Positions 7,794 to 19,035 of a DNA stretch of 32,614 nt are shown here, one piece after another. Position 1 is the first letter of the stretch. Each line of letters opens with the position of its first letter. Source of the stretch: Comamonadaceae bacterium (lineage in GTDB: Bacteria > Pseudomonadota > Gammaproteobacteria > Burkholderiales > Burkholderiaceae_C); NCBI GenBank assembly GCA_023259355.1, contig JAHFQI010000018.1, forward strand, positions 1-32,614, in the 5' to 3' direction. Both the position numbers and the translations under genes were made by a program. Under the pieces are notes generated by a model that saw only the letters and a program-made list of their open reading frames with translations, was not told the DNA's origin and did no database searches.

Positions 7794-8850
7794 GGGCCGA
7801 TTGTGCTCCGTTCAGCGCCACGCCTGCGTCCGGCGATCCATGGGCATGCTGGTGCAGCCACATCGCCACCGCTTGCGGCATGGCACGCACATGCCCTGGC
7901 AGGCAGCCCTGTGCAAAACCCACATGCCCGCCGTGCAGCGGCTGCCACAAACGGACATACGGCCCCACCTCGCTGGCGGTCGGCAAACTTGCTGCCGGCA
8001 CAAAGGGATCATTGCGGGCATTGACCGCCAGCGCGGGGATGCGGATGCGGTGGAGCAAGGGCTTGGCAGAGGCGCGACACCAGTAGTCCTCTGTGTTTCT
8101 GAAGCCATGCAAGGGCGCGGTGAACACGTTGTCGAACGCATACAGATCACGCGCCCGCAGCAGCGTATCACGGTCAAACAGACCCGGATGCTGCGCCAGC
8201 TTTTGCAGGGCTTTGGGAATGAGCGTACGCATGAACATGCGTGTGTACACCTGCCGATTGAACCCCCGACCAATCGCCCTGCCCCCGGCCGCCAGATCCA
8301 GCGGCGAGCACACCGCTGCCACGGCATCAGCACAGCGCCCTGCCTGCGCTCCGGCCTCTGCTGCCCACCGCAACAGTGCGTTGCCGCCCAGCGAGACACC
8401 CACCGCCAGCAGCGGCCCACGGTGGGCCGAACGCAGGCGCTGCAGAATCCAGCCCATCTCTTCGTAATCACCCGAATGGTAGGCCCGGGGCGCTCGGTTG
8501 ATTTCACCGCTGCAGCCGCGAAAATGGGGCAGCGCGCAGGCCCAGCCGCGTTCGCGGGCCACATCGGCAAAAGCCTCGCCGTAGTGGCTGCGGGAAGAAC
8601 CCTCTAGGCCATGGAAAACCACCAGCAACGGCCGCTGCATGCCCGGCGGCACGCCGTCTGCGAGGTAGTCTACGTCCAAGAAATCTGCGTCGGGCGTCGT
8701 CCAGCGCTCGCGCCGGTAAGGCAGCGGCGCCCCCGCCACACGCCGCGAATACAGCGCCGGCCAGATCGTCTGCAGCTGCCCTCCGGGCAACCAGCGTGGT
8801 GCCGCATAGTTCAGGGATTCCTGGGCACATTCAGCAGGTTTTTCAGGCAT
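7786..8850 (-). CDS. Alpha/beta-fold hydrolase, YheT family
   Basis: A 354-residue hydrolase of the YheT/ABHD1-3 group, esterase-like enzymes of uncertain substrate. It opens with the family signature around LPGGQLQTIWPALY (residues 21-34), then HGLEGSSRSHY (80-90, oxyanion region), HFRGCSGEINR, the nucleophile elbow GVSLGGN with Ser153, Asp281 in NARNDPFVP and His309 in HGGHVGF, so the triad is complete. The ATG at 8850 was chosen because AGGGAG lies 6 bases upstream; the open frame begins earlier, at 8961, but those extra 37 residues lack family sequence. It is the first gene of a two-gene unit with the downstream unknown protein. No signal peptide is seen, so it is expected in the cytoplasm. 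Confidence 0.9.
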   Translation of the reverse strand: MPEKPAECAQESLNYAAPRWLPGGQLQTIWPALYSRRVAGAPLPYRRERWTTPDADFLDVDYLADGVPPGMQRPLLVVFHGLEGSSRSHYGEAFADVARERGWACALPHFRGCSGEINRAPRAYHSGDYEEMGWILQRLRSAHRGPLLAVGVSLGGNALLRWAAEAGAQAGRCADAVAAVCSPLDLAAGGRAIGRGFNRQVYTRMFMRTLIPKALQKLAQHPGLFDRDTLLRARDLYAFDNVFTAPLHGFRNTEDYWCRASAKPLLHRIRIPALAVNARNDPFVPAASLPTASEVGPYVRLWQPLHGGHVGFAQGCLPGHVRAMPQAVAMWLHQHAHGSPDAGVALNGAQSAHG

Positions 8851-9119
8851 TTTTTCTCCCTGCACAAGCCATTCCGGCCACCCATTGCTGACGCGCCTGG
8901 CAAGTCGCCGCTTCAAAGGGGACTGCAGGGGCACGCTAGGTAGCGGCATCGCTGTCTGCACGGGTCATGGGTTGGGGTGGCGGTCGCAAGACTGGTATTG
9001 TGCGTTGTCCCGGACGGCGCCAGCGTTGCCCGGGTCTTGGGGCCACGCCCGCCTTGCGGCAGAATTCGAAGGCACTTGGCTCTTTGCAATCCCGCTTCTT
9101 CAGACACAGGCCCGCCACC
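8851..9119. promoter_or_regulatory. Divergent intergenic region between the hydrolase and lemA-like genes
   Basis: About 270 bases with no supported gene. A weak plus-strand promoter can be proposed: ttgggg, 18 bases, tattgt (about 8972-9001), some 119 bases ahead of the LemA start. No clear operator or RNA structure was found. Confidence 0.3.
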
Positions 9120-9713
9120 ATGAAACGTCTTTTTGCCCTTCTCACGGCTGCACTGCTCTTGACAGGCTGCGGCTACAACGATTTTCAGCGCCTGGATGAA
9201 CAGTCCAAGGCCGCCTGGAGCGAGGTGCTCAACCAGTACCAGCGCCGCGCCGATCTGGTGCCCAACATCGTCGCCACGGTGAAGGGTGAAGCCAGCTTCG
9301 AGCAGGATACGCTGACCAAGGTGATCGAGGCCCGCGCCAAGGCCACCTCCATCCAGGTGACGCCGGCAACCCTCAATGATCCCGCCGCTTTCGCCAAATT
9401 TCAGGCCGCGCAGGGAGAGCTATCGGGTGCACTGTCACGGCTGATGGTGGTGGCCGAGCGTTACCCTACCCTCCAGGCCAACCAGGGTTTTCGGGATTTG
9501 CGCGTGACGCTGGAAGGCACGGAAAACCGCATTACCGTAGCCCGCAACCGATACATTCAGACAGTGCAGGAATACAACGTGCTGGCGCGCAGCTTCCCCA
9601 CCAACCTGACCGCCATGGCGTTCAGCTACGCCCCCAAACCTGTTTTCAGTGTACAGAACGAGGCGCAGATCACGACGTCCCCCGCGGTGGATTTTTCGGC
9701 ATCCAAACCCTGA
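9120..9713 (+). CDS. LemA family lipoprotein
   Basis: A 197-residue protein of the LemA family, whose members are membrane-attached helical proteins of unclear function. The N-terminus MKRLFALLTAALLLTGCGYN has a lipoprotein signal with lipobox LTGC (Cys17). The core WSEVLNQYQRRADLVPNIVATVKG (about residues 35-58) is the family hallmark, followed by YPTLQANQGFRDL and EGTENRITVARNRYIQTVQEYN (about 115-150), forming a long helical bundle. The ATG at 9120 is the only start that yields a proper signal. The gene is followed 13 bases later by a TPM-domain gene, the usual LemA partner, so the cassette is probably one operon. Confidence 0.94.
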   Translation: MKRLFALLTAALLLTGCGYNDFQRLDEQSKAAWSEVLNQYQRRADLVPNIVATVKGEASFEQDTLTKVIEARAKATSIQVTPATLNDPAAFAKFQAAQGELSGALSRLMVVAERYPTLQANQGFRDLRVTLEGTENRITVARNRYIQTVQEYNVLARSFPTNLTAMAFSYAPKPVFSVQNEAQITTSPAVDFSASKP

Positions 9714-9726
9714 TATGTGATCATTT

Positions 9727-10635
9727 ATGCCTTTAGCGCTTATCCGCATTGCGCTATTAGCTATATTATTTATAGCGATTGACTGGAGCGATGCCCGCGC
9801 TGACACGCTGCAACCTGTTCCGGCACTCACCGCCCGCGCGCTGGACCAGACCGGCACCCTGAACCCTGGCCAGCTGCAGGCGCTGGAGCAGCAACTGGCA
9901 GCCCTCGAACAATCCAGAGGCGCGCAGGTGGTGGTGCTGATGGTGGCCACCACGGCCCCCGAAGACATCGCCAGCTATGCCAACCGCGTCGCCAACGACT
10001 GGAAAATCGGCCGCCGCGCGGTCGGTGATGGCGTGCTGGTGCTCGTGGCCAAAGACGACCGCAAGATGCGGCTGGAGGTCGCCAAGACGCTGGAAGGGGC
10101 CATTCCTGACATCGCCGCGGCCCGCATCATCGACACCGCCATGAAGCCGCGCTTTCGCGAAGGCGATTTTGCCGGCGGCCTGCAAGCCGCTGTCACGCAG
10201 ATTGCCGCCCGCATCGCCAACGAAGGCCTGCCCGAACCGCCATCGCCGGCGCGCACGTCAGCCCAGAATGACGCCATCGACTGGGGTGAATGGGCCATCT
10301 TCCTGTTTCTGGGCGTCACGGTGGTTGGCCCCGTGGTCCGCGCCCTGCTCGGCAATGCCGTGGGCACGGTGCTGACCGGGGCCTTGGCGGGGGTCGTGGC
10401 TTATGTGGCCACGGCCAGTGTGCTGCTGGCCGGCCTGGCGGGCCTGGCCGCGCTGGTCTACACGTTGCTCAGCGCCTCCTCCCGTGCCATGTCCGGGCAC
10501 GGGCGTGGCGGCGGCTGGGGTGGAGGCACCGGCGGCGGTGGTGGCTGGAACGGCGGATCTTCCCGCGGTGGCGGTGGTTTCAGCTCGGGTGGTGGTGGCG
10601 ATTTTGGGGGCGGTGGTGCCTCGGGAGACTGGTGA
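9727..10635 (+). CDS. TPM-domain (YgcG-like) membrane protein with Gly-rich tail
   Basis: A 302-residue protein. Residues 1-25 form a signal peptide (hydrophobic core IALLAILFIAI, likely cut after ARA), about 35-165 a TPM domain (LDQTGTLNPGQLQALEQQLAALEQSRGAQVVVLMV; RRAVGDGVLVLVAKDDRKMRLEVAKTLEG), 190-255 two or three membrane segments, and 262-302 a Gly/Ser-rich tail ending in GGGGASGDW, typical of the YgcG group. A TGA precedes the ATG three codons earlier in frame (9718-9720), so the start cannot be extended. No good ribosome site is visible. Bases 9735-9780, coding for residues 4-18, are a copy of a dispersed repeat, so most of the signal peptide is repeat-derived. It works with or near LemA by association; the molecular activity is unknown. 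Confidence 0.9.
   Translation: MPLALIRIALLAILFIAIDWSDARADTLQPVPALTARALDQTGTLNPGQLQALEQQLAALEQSRGAQVVVLMVATTAPEDIASYANRVANDWKIGRRAVGDGVLVLVAKDDRKMRLEVAKTLEGAIPDIAAARIIDTAMKPRFREGDFAGGLQAAVTQIAARIANEGLPEPPSPARTSAQNDAIDWGEWAIFLFLGVTVVGPVVRALLGNAVGTVLTGALAGVVAYVATASVLLAGLAGLAALVYTLLSASSRAMSGHGRGGGWGGGTGGGGGWNGGSSRGGGGFSSGGGGDFGGGGASGDW
9735..9780 (+). repeat. Dispersed 46-bp repeat, copy A (inside a signal peptide)
   Basis: This 46-base segment aligns without gaps to 26876-26921, 36 of 46 bases matching. Both begin agcgcttat and contain tgcgct, tagctat and atagc. The agcgc and gcgct arms can pair. I recall similar intergenic repeats as common in Comamonadaceae genomes, but no search was run. Confidence 0.7.
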
Positions 10636-10637
10636 AC

Positions 10638-11162
10638 ATGGCTGGACCCTTTTCCTGGATTGACGCCCTTGCCCGCCTGTTGCGGCACCGCTGGAATGAC
10701 CCGTTCGTACGCCGCGCGCTGCCGGAAAGCGCCCTGCAGCGCCTGACTGCCCGCATCGCGGACAGCGAACGGCGGCACACCGGTCAGATCCGAATCTGCG
10801 CCGAAGGCGGTCTGCCCTGGAGCTATCTGCTGCGCCAGGCGCCCGTTCGTGAGCGCGCACTGATGATGTTCAGCAAACTGCGCGTGTGGGATACCGAGCA
10901 CAACAACGGTGTGCTCATCTATCTTCTGCTGGCGGAACACTCGATCGACATCGTCGCCGATCGGGGTCTGCACGCGCATGTCGCCAGCAGCGAGTGGCAG
11001 CAGATGGTTGCCCGCATGTCATCCGCCTTCCGCGCGGGCCATTTCGAGCAGGGTCTGGAGCAGGCCGTGGACGAGGTGACGGCGCTGCTGTGCCGCCATT
11101 TCCCCGCCTGCGCCAGCAGGGACCGCCCCAACGAATTGCCCAACGAACCGTATATCCAATGA
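10638..11162 (+). CDS. Second TPM-domain protein of the LemA cassette
   Basis: A 174-residue protein that is essentially one TPM domain: LQRLTARIADSERRHTGQIRICAEGGLPW (about residues 33-61), RALMMFSKLRVWDTEHNNGVLIYLLLAEHSIDIVADRGLHAHV (about 73-115), then MSSAFRAGHFEQGLEQAVDEVTALL (about 127-151). It has no signal peptide or Gly-rich tail, unlike its upstream neighbour. The ATG is 2 bases after the preceding stop, so translation is probably coupled. The C-terminus is a short Arg/Asn/Pro-rich tail. LemA-TPM-TPM gene sets recur in Proteobacteria; the function of this soluble member is not known. Confidence 0.9.
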   Translation: MAGPFSWIDALARLLRHRWNDPFVRRALPESALQRLTARIADSERRHTGQIRICAEGGLPWSYLLRQAPVRERALMMFSKLRVWDTEHNNGVLIYLLLAEHSIDIVADRGLHAHVASSEWQQMVARMSSAFRAGHFEQGLEQAVDEVTALLCRHFPACASRDRPNELPNEPYIQ

Positions 11163-11173
11163 CTTGGGTGCAT

Positions 11174-11192
11174 CACGGCATGCTTTGCCGTG
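11174..11192. terminator. Hairpin after the second TPM gene
   Basis: A 7-bp perfect stem, cacggca (11174-11180) and tgccgtg (11186-11192), with a 5-base loop. There is no T-run, so it is a helper hairpin at most, 12 bases before the strong terminator. Confidence 0.4.
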
Positions 11193-11204
11193 GGTTGCAA
11201 AGCG

Positions 11205-11243
11205 CCCATGAAAAAACCCGGCAAAGCCGGGTTTTTTCATGGG
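11205..11243. terminator. Strong bidirectional terminator between the TPM and ATP synthase operons
   Basis: An 18-bp perfect stem (11205-11222 with 11226-11243) closes a 3-base loop aaa. The stem contains AAAAAACCCGGC and GCCGGGTTTTTT, giving a GC-rich top and T-run in both directions. It ends the plus-strand LemA-TPM cassette and the minus-strand atp operon. Confidence 0.95.
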
Positions 11244-11263
11244 TGATCAACCGAAAGGTCAAC

Positions 11264-11680
11264 TCACCGCTTCTGGCGGAATTTGCGCAAGGCGGCGATC
11301 TGCGCGGCCATGACGGCCAGTTCAGATTGCGCCTTGGCCAGATCGATCTCGCTCTTGGCGTTTTTCAGGGCTTCTTCTGCAGCAGCCTTGGCAGCATTGG
11401 CCTTCTCGTCGTCCAGATCCTTGCCACGGATGGCGGTGTCGGACAACACGGTCACGCAGTCGGGCTGAACTTCCAGAATGCCGCCGGCCACGAAAACAAA
11501 CTCTTCGCTGCCGTCGGCCATTTCAATGCGCACCGAGCCGGGCTTGATGCGCGTGATCAGCGGAGTGTGGCGTGGGTACACACCCAGTTCGCCCGCTTCG
11601 CCGGGCAGCGCAATAAAGCGCGCTTCACCGGAGAAGATGGACTCTTCGGCACTGACCACATCGACGTGGATGGTGTTCAT
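11264..11680 (-). CDS. atpC: ATP synthase epsilon subunit
   Basis: A 138-residue central-stalk subunit of F1, which couples rotation to catalysis and can inhibit ATP hydrolysis. The N-terminal beta-sandwich ([45 protein letters not shown]) and two C-terminal helices ([44 protein letters not shown]) are both present. The ATG at 11680 is preferred to the one at 11683 because AGGAG then lies 5 bases ahead. It is the last gene of the operon, followed by the 18-bp hairpin terminator. Confidence 0.96.
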   Translation of the reverse strand: MNTIHVDVVSAEESIFSGEARFIALPGEAGELGVYPRHTPLITRIKPGSVRIEMADGSEEFVFVAGGILEVQPDCVTVLSDTAIRGKDLDDEKANAAKAAAEEALKNAKSEIDLAKAQSELAVMAAQIAALRKFRQKR

Positions 11681-11755
11681 CATTGCTCCTGGGAAAAGAT
11701 GGTTGGCTGGATCGGCGAAAGGCTGGCCGGCCGGAGCCGGTCAGCCATTGCGCAA

Positions 11756-13195
<1,440 letters not shown>

Positions 13196-14062
13196 TTACA
13201 CAGCAGCGGCGCCGGACACGATTTCCGAAAGTTCTTTCGTGATCGCTGCCTGGCGCGTCTTGTTGTAGACCAGCTTCAACTCGCCAATGACGCTGCCGGC
13301 GTTGTCGGTGGCGGCCTTCATGGCCACCATGCGTGCCGACTGCTCGGACGCCATGTTTTCCGCAACCGCCTGGTAGATCAGGGACTCGACATAACGGACC
13401 AGCAGCTCGTCAATGACGCTCTGCGCATCGGGCTCGTAAATGTAGTCCCAGCCATGCTCCGTCTTCTCGGCATGCATCTGCTCGGACGACAGGGGGAGCA
13501 ACTGCTCCACCACCGATTCCTGCTTCATGGTGTTGATGAACTTGGTGTAGCTCAGGTACACCGCGTTGATCTTGCCTTCTGCATAAGCATCGAGCAGCAC
13601 CTTCACCGGACCAATCAGCTTGTCCAGATGGGGCGTGTCGCCCAGACCCGTCGCATGCGAAACCACCTTGGCGCCGACACGGTTCAGGAAACCCAAACCC
13701 TTGTTGCCAATGGCCACGGCCTCGGTGGACACGCCAGCGCTCTGCAGCTCACGCAACTTGGTCGTCACGGCACGCAACACGTTGGTGTTCATGCCGCCGC
13801 ACAGGCCCTTGTCGGTCGTCACCACAATCATGCCCGCCACCTTGGCATCGTTCACTTTCATGAACGGATGCACGTATTCGGGGTTGGCGTGGCCGAGGTT
13901 GGCTGCAATGTTGCGGATCTTCTCGCTGTAGGGACGGGCGGCACGCATCCGGTCCTGCGCCTTGCGCATTTTGGATGCAGCCACCATCTCCATGGCTTTG
14001 GTGATCTTCTTGGTGTTTTCCACCGATTTGATCTTGCCGCGTATTTCCTTGCCTGCTGCCAT
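13196..14062 (-). CDS. atpG: ATP synthase gamma subunit
   Basis: A 288-residue rotor shaft of F1. The N-terminal helix [39 protein letters not shown] (1-39) and the C-terminal helix [48 protein letters not shown] (about 237-285), which form the coiled-coil axle, are both intact. The ATG follows GAGGAG closely. It sits between atpA and atpD as usual. Confidence 0.97.
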   Translation of the reverse strand: MAAGKEIRGKIKSVENTKKITKAMEMVAASKMRKAQDRMRAARPYSEKIRNIAANLGHANPEYVHPFMKVNDAKVAGMIVVTTDKGLCGGMNTNVLRAVTTKLRELQSAGVSTEAVAIGNKGLGFLNRVGAKVVSHATGLGDTPHLDKLIGPVKVLLDAYAEGKINAVYLSYTKFINTMKQESVVEQLLPLSSEQMHAEKTEHGWDYIYEPDAQSVIDELLVRYVESLIYQAVAENMASEQSARMVAMKAATDNAGSVIGELKLVYNKTRQAAITKELSEIVSGAAAV

Positions 14063-14080
14063 GATGGCTCCTCGTCCGGT

Positions 14081-15634
<1,554 letters not shown>

Positions 15635-15675
15635 GACTCTTTCCTTCTTTCTTTGGTTCGCGAGGCCTCGCCGCG

Positions 15676-16218
15676 TTATGCGGTGAGGGCTGCTTTCATT
15701 TGTTCAAGACGGGCCTTGACCGAAGTGTCCAGCACCTCGTCACCCACCACTACGCGAATGCCACCGATCAGGGATTCATCCTGCTGCGCGGTGAGATTGA
15801 GCTTGCGGCCGAAACGCTTTTCCAGCGCAACGCCGACCTCGGCCAGTGCCGCACCGTCCATGGGAAAGGCGCTGTACACCACGGCATCCGAAGAGCCGCT
15901 GCGGCGATTCACGAGGGCGCGAAACTGCGCAGCCACTTCGGGGAGCGTATTGAGGCGCCCGTTGTCGATGACCGTGCGCAGGAAATTCTTCGCCATGTCG
16001 GGCAGCGCAGACCGCGCCACGCCCGTGAAGACGTCAAACACCTGGTTCGCCGTCACCTTGGGGTTGTCTGCCAGCTGGCGCAACTGGGGGTTGGCGGCAA
16101 TCGCCGCCAGTTCATCCACCCAGGCAGCAGTGCTGCCCAGATCGACGCCCGCACCCGCCGTAGCAGCCTTGAACAAGGCATCGGCGTAAGGGCGTGCAAT
16201 GGTGGCGAGTTCAGCCAT
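15676..16218 (-). CDS. atpH: ATP synthase delta subunit
   Basis: A 180-residue peripheral-stalk cap. The N-terminal six-helix domain begins [19 protein letters not shown] (family signature ARPYAxALF), and the C-terminal part has [27 protein letters not shown], the usual delta signature (G-G-x-x-x-x-x-G-D-x-x-x-D-x-S-x-x-x-x-L). It links the top of alpha to subunit b. Order and 9-base spacing to atpF are typical. Confidence 0.96.
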   Translation of the reverse strand: MAELATIARPYADALFKAATAGAGVDLGSTAAWVDELAAIAANPQLRQLADNPKVTANQVFDVFTGVARSALPDMAKNFLRTVIDNGRLNTLPEVAAQFRALVNRRSGSSDAVVYSAFPMDGAALAEVGVALEKRFGRKLNLTAQQDESLIGGIRVVVGDEVLDTSVKARLEQMKAALTA

Positions 16219-16227
16219 GATGTCCCC

Positions 16228-16698
16228 TTACAGCTCGGTCTTGAGGCGGTTGAGCAGATCGGCATGGACACCGGCATTGACTTCCTTGCGGAGAATCTGC
16301 TCGGCACCCTTGACGGCCAGTGCTGCCACCTGCTCACGCAGGGATTCGCGGGCTTGAACCGTTTGCTGCTCGGCTTCGGCGCGGGCAGCGGCAACAATCT
16401 TGTTGCCTTCCTCGGTGGCGCGGGCCTTGGCCTCTTCCACGATGGCCTGGGCACGACGGTCGGCGTCCGCAAGACGCGAGGCCGTTTCGTTGCGCGCCTG
16501 CGACAGCTCCTTCTCGACACGCTGGTTGGCAGCAGTCAGCTCGGATTTGGCACGGTCGGCAGCGGCGAGGCCATCGGCGATTTTCTGGGCTCGCTCATCC
16601 AGCGCCTTCGCGATCGGTGGCCACACGAATTTCATCGTGAACCACACCAGGATCAGGAAGACGATGGCCTGAACGAACAGGGTCGCATTGATACTCAC
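16228..16698 (-). CDS. atpF: ATP synthase subunit b
   Basis: A 156-residue peripheral-stalk subunit. A single membrane helix at about residues 4-25 ([26 protein letters not shown]) is followed by a long Ala/Glu/Arg/Lys-rich helix ([21 protein letters not shown]...) that dimerises as a right-handed coiled coil. The C-terminus ([24 protein letters not shown]) is the delta-binding end. Length equals E. coli b (156). Confidence 0.97.
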   Translation of the reverse strand: MSINATLFVQAIVFLILVWFTMKFVWPPIAKALDERAQKIADGLAAADRAKSELTAANQRVEKELSQARNETASRLADADRRAQAIVEEAKARATEEGNKIVAAARAEAEQQTVQARESLREQVAALAVKGAEQILRKEVNAGVHADLLNRLKTEL

Positions 16699-16732
16699 GG
16701 CAACACCTTTCTAGAGTGGCGTTGAACGGGAC

Positions 16733-17029
<297 letters not shown>

Positions 17030-17056
17030 TTAAGGGAAAGAAAACGAAAGGGAAAC

Positions 17057-17935
17057 TTAGTGCGCGTTGTGCGCCTGACCAAGGTAGATCAGTGCCAGCA
17101 TCATGAAGATGAATGCCTGCAAGGTGATCACCAGAATGTGGAACAGCGTCCAGATGGTGCCAGCGATGACGTGGCCCACAGGCAGCAGCACACCCGACAG
17201 CGACAGCGCAGCCGCACCACCCATGAGGGCAATCAGCATGAACACCAGTTCGCCAGCGTACATGTTGCCGAACAACCGCATGCCATGGGACACGGTGTTG
17301 GCCACATATTCAATGATCTGCATGAGCAGGTTCACCACGCCCAGGATCAGGGCGAAGATGGGATTCTTGCTGGTACCGAACGGAGCGGACACCAGCTCGT
17401 GCGCCCAGCCGCCCGCGCCCTTGACCTTCACGCTGTACCAGAAGCGCAGGACCAGCACGGCAAAAGCAAGACCAAGGGTGGTGGACAGGTCGGCGGTCGG
17501 GACGACGCGCAGGTAGGCATGGCTTGGATCGTGCCCGGCTGCACCGTAGATTTGGGCCCAGAGGGCGGGCAGCGCATCCACAGGCAGCATGTCCATGAAG
17601 TTCATCAGGAAGATCCAGACGAACACCGTCAGACCCAGCGGTGCGATGAACTTGCGGCTTTCGGCGTTGTGAATGTTGGCCTTGGCCTGGTTATCCACCA
17701 TTTCGACCAGAATTTCCACAGCCGCCTGAAAGCGGCCAGGAACACCGGAAGTCGCCTTGCGGGCGGCCGACCAGAGAATCAAAAGCGTGAGAGCACCCAG
17801 AACCAACCCCACGATGATGGAGTCATAGTTGAAGACAGTGAAGTCGACAATCTTGGTCTGGTTGATGTTTTGAAGATGCTGCAGGTGGTGAACGATGTAT
17901 TCACTTGCAGTCGGAGCGTGCGCTTCTGCGGCCAT
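17057..17935 (-). CDS. atpB: ATP synthase subunit a
   Basis: A 292-residue membrane stator of Fo that provides the proton half-channels. Several membrane spans are visible, including IIVGLVLGALTLLIL and the late MRLFGNMYAGELVFMLIAL carrying the essential arginine. LTVFVWIFLMNFMDMLPVD matches the family's FxFxxxxNxxxxxP region. The ATG at 17935 was chosen because AGAGAAGAG lies upstream and because the longer frame, starting GTG at 17974, would overlap atpI by 20 bases and add atypical residues. It follows atpI by 19 bases. Confidence 0.96.
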   Translation of the reverse strand: MAAEAHAPTASEYIVHHLQHLQNINQTKIVDFTVFNYDSIIVGLVLGALTLLILWSAARKATSGVPGRFQAAVEILVEMVDNQAKANIHNAESRKFIAPLGLTVFVWIFLMNFMDMLPVDALPALWAQIYGAAGHDPSHAYLRVVPTADLSTTLGLAFAVLVLRFWYSVKVKGAGGWAHELVSAPFGTSKNPIFALILGVVNLLMQIIEYVANTVSHGMRLFGNMYAGELVFMLIALMGGAAALSLSGVLLPVGHVIAGTIWTLFHILVITLQAFIFMMLALIYLGQAHNAH

Positions 17936-17954
17936 CGGACAACTCTTCTCTCTA

Positions 17955-18428
17955 TCAATCGGTTTTTCGGACACCAGGCCGCACCCAAAGTGCCACCCAG
18001 TACGTTTTCATTGTGATCACCATTCCCACCAGCAAGGCGATCCAGCTCAATCCCGGCACCAGCCGGGGGGCCGCTGCCAGCAGCGCCACTGTCAACACGA
18101 TCTTGGCGACTTCCCAGCCAAAGAACCCCACCATGGCTGCCCGCGGATTGCCAGACGCCTTGCGGCGAAACACACCACGGGCAAACAGCGCAGCCGGAAC
18201 CACCACCGCCAGGGCACCATAGGCGGCAGACCAGCCCACCGACGCCCTGCCCGTCAAAATCCAGGCCACCAGAGCCACCAGCATTCCAACCAGCGCCTGA
18301 CCCGCCACCACCTTCCACACCGAAATGGGAGGATGGCGACTGCGCCACTGTTCAGCCTCTTGGGCCGTCAGGGGCTTGAAGTCAGATTCTTCAGCCTCAG
18401 ATTCAGTCTCTGGCGCGATTGTTTTCAT
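17955..18428 (-). CDS. atpI: ATP synthase subunit I
   Basis: A 157-residue small membrane protein, first in the atp operon. After a soluble acidic N-terminus (residues 1-35) come four hydrophobic segments (VVAGQALVGMLVALVAWIL; AAYGALAVVVPAALFARGVF; MVGFFGWEVAKIVLTVALLAAA; LSWIALLVGMVITMKTYWVAL). The family is variable and helps assemble the c-ring. The GWEVAKIVLTVALL motif is typical of betaproteobacterial AtpI. Confidence 0.9.
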   Translation of the reverse strand: MKTIAPETESEAEESDFKPLTAQEAEQWRSRHPPISVWKVVAGQALVGMLVALVAWILTGRASVGWSAAYGALAVVVPAALFARGVFRRKASGNPRAAMVGFFGWEVAKIVLTVALLAAAPRLVPGLSWIALLVGMVITMKTYWVALWVRPGVRKTD

Positions 18429-18475
18429 TGTTCAATGACGCCCGCGTTAAAGACCAGAAATTTACAAAGCCTCTA

Positions 18476-18481
18476 ATTATA
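18476..18481 (-). promoter_or_regulatory. atpI: -10 box (TATAAT) of the atp operon
   Basis: A perfect minus-strand TATAAT lies about 48 bases ahead of the atpI ATG. A -35 is less clear: TTGTCT fits at a spacing of 19. The surrounding stretch 18429-18714 holds no supported gene and must also carry the divergent promoter of the YbeD-like gene. Confidence 0.6.
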
Positions 18482-18714
18482 AGTAAAAACCCGTGAGGCA
18501 AGACAAAAACCTGCATCCCGGGGCCAGGATCGATGCTTGGCGCGCGCCGTTGTGGTGATGCGCCAACGACCATGCTGAACTCGCCACACCTTGCGCGCAC
18601 CCAACCGGCACGAACCCAACCAACCATCCTTATACCTTTGCGAGGCCTGTAGCGCACAATCTCAAAGCGTTGCCAGCTATTGAATCCGCAGCAGATACCA
18701 CGATTCCCAGCACC

Positions 18715-19032
18715 ATGACATCTTCCACTCTACCGCCCGCAAACGGCATCGACCGCCAGACCAACGATCCGCGCAAAGATTCGCTGATTGAATACCCCTC
18801 CAGGTTTCCGATCAAGGTCATGGGCGCCAAGGTGGACGGCTTCGTGCATGCAGTCACCGAGCTAGCCCGCCAGTTCGACCCAAGCTTCGACGCCGCCACG
18901 ATTGAATTGCGCGACAGCCGCGCCGGCAATTATCTCGGCGTCACCATCACCATCACCGCCACCAGCCGCGAACAGCTCGATGACCTGTACCGGGCCCTGT
19001 CGTCCCACCCCCTGGTCAAAGTGGTGCTGTAA
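18715..19032 (+). CDS. YbeD/DUF493 family protein
   Basis: A 105-residue small protein of the YbeD (DUF493) family: IEYPSRFPIKVMGAKVDGFVHAV (about residues 24-46), then the ACT-like core DAATIELRDSRAGNYLGVTITITATSREQLDDLYRALSSHPLVKVVL (about 59-105). The YPSxFPIKVMG and GNYxSxT-like motifs are typical. The ATG at 18715 was chosen; an upstream TTG at 18670 adds 15 residues without support. It sits 3 bases ahead of lipB, as ybeD does in many Proteobacteria, suggesting a link to lipoate metabolism. Confidence 0.93.
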   Translation: MTSSTLPPANGIDRQTNDPRKDSLIEYPSRFPIKVMGAKVDGFVHAVTELARQFDPSFDAATIELRDSRAGNYLGVTITITATSREQLDDLYRALSSHPLVKVVL

Positions 19033-19035
19033 GGC

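Noticed and set aside
8966-9119. A longer N-terminus for the LemA protein
   Set aside because: The frame is open from 8967 but would bury the lipoprotein signal behind 51 Arg/Gly-rich residues.
18672-18690. ccagctattgaat as a fourth copy of the dispersed repeat
   Set aside because: Only about ten bases resemble the repeat, and the agcgcttat and tgcgct blocks are missing.
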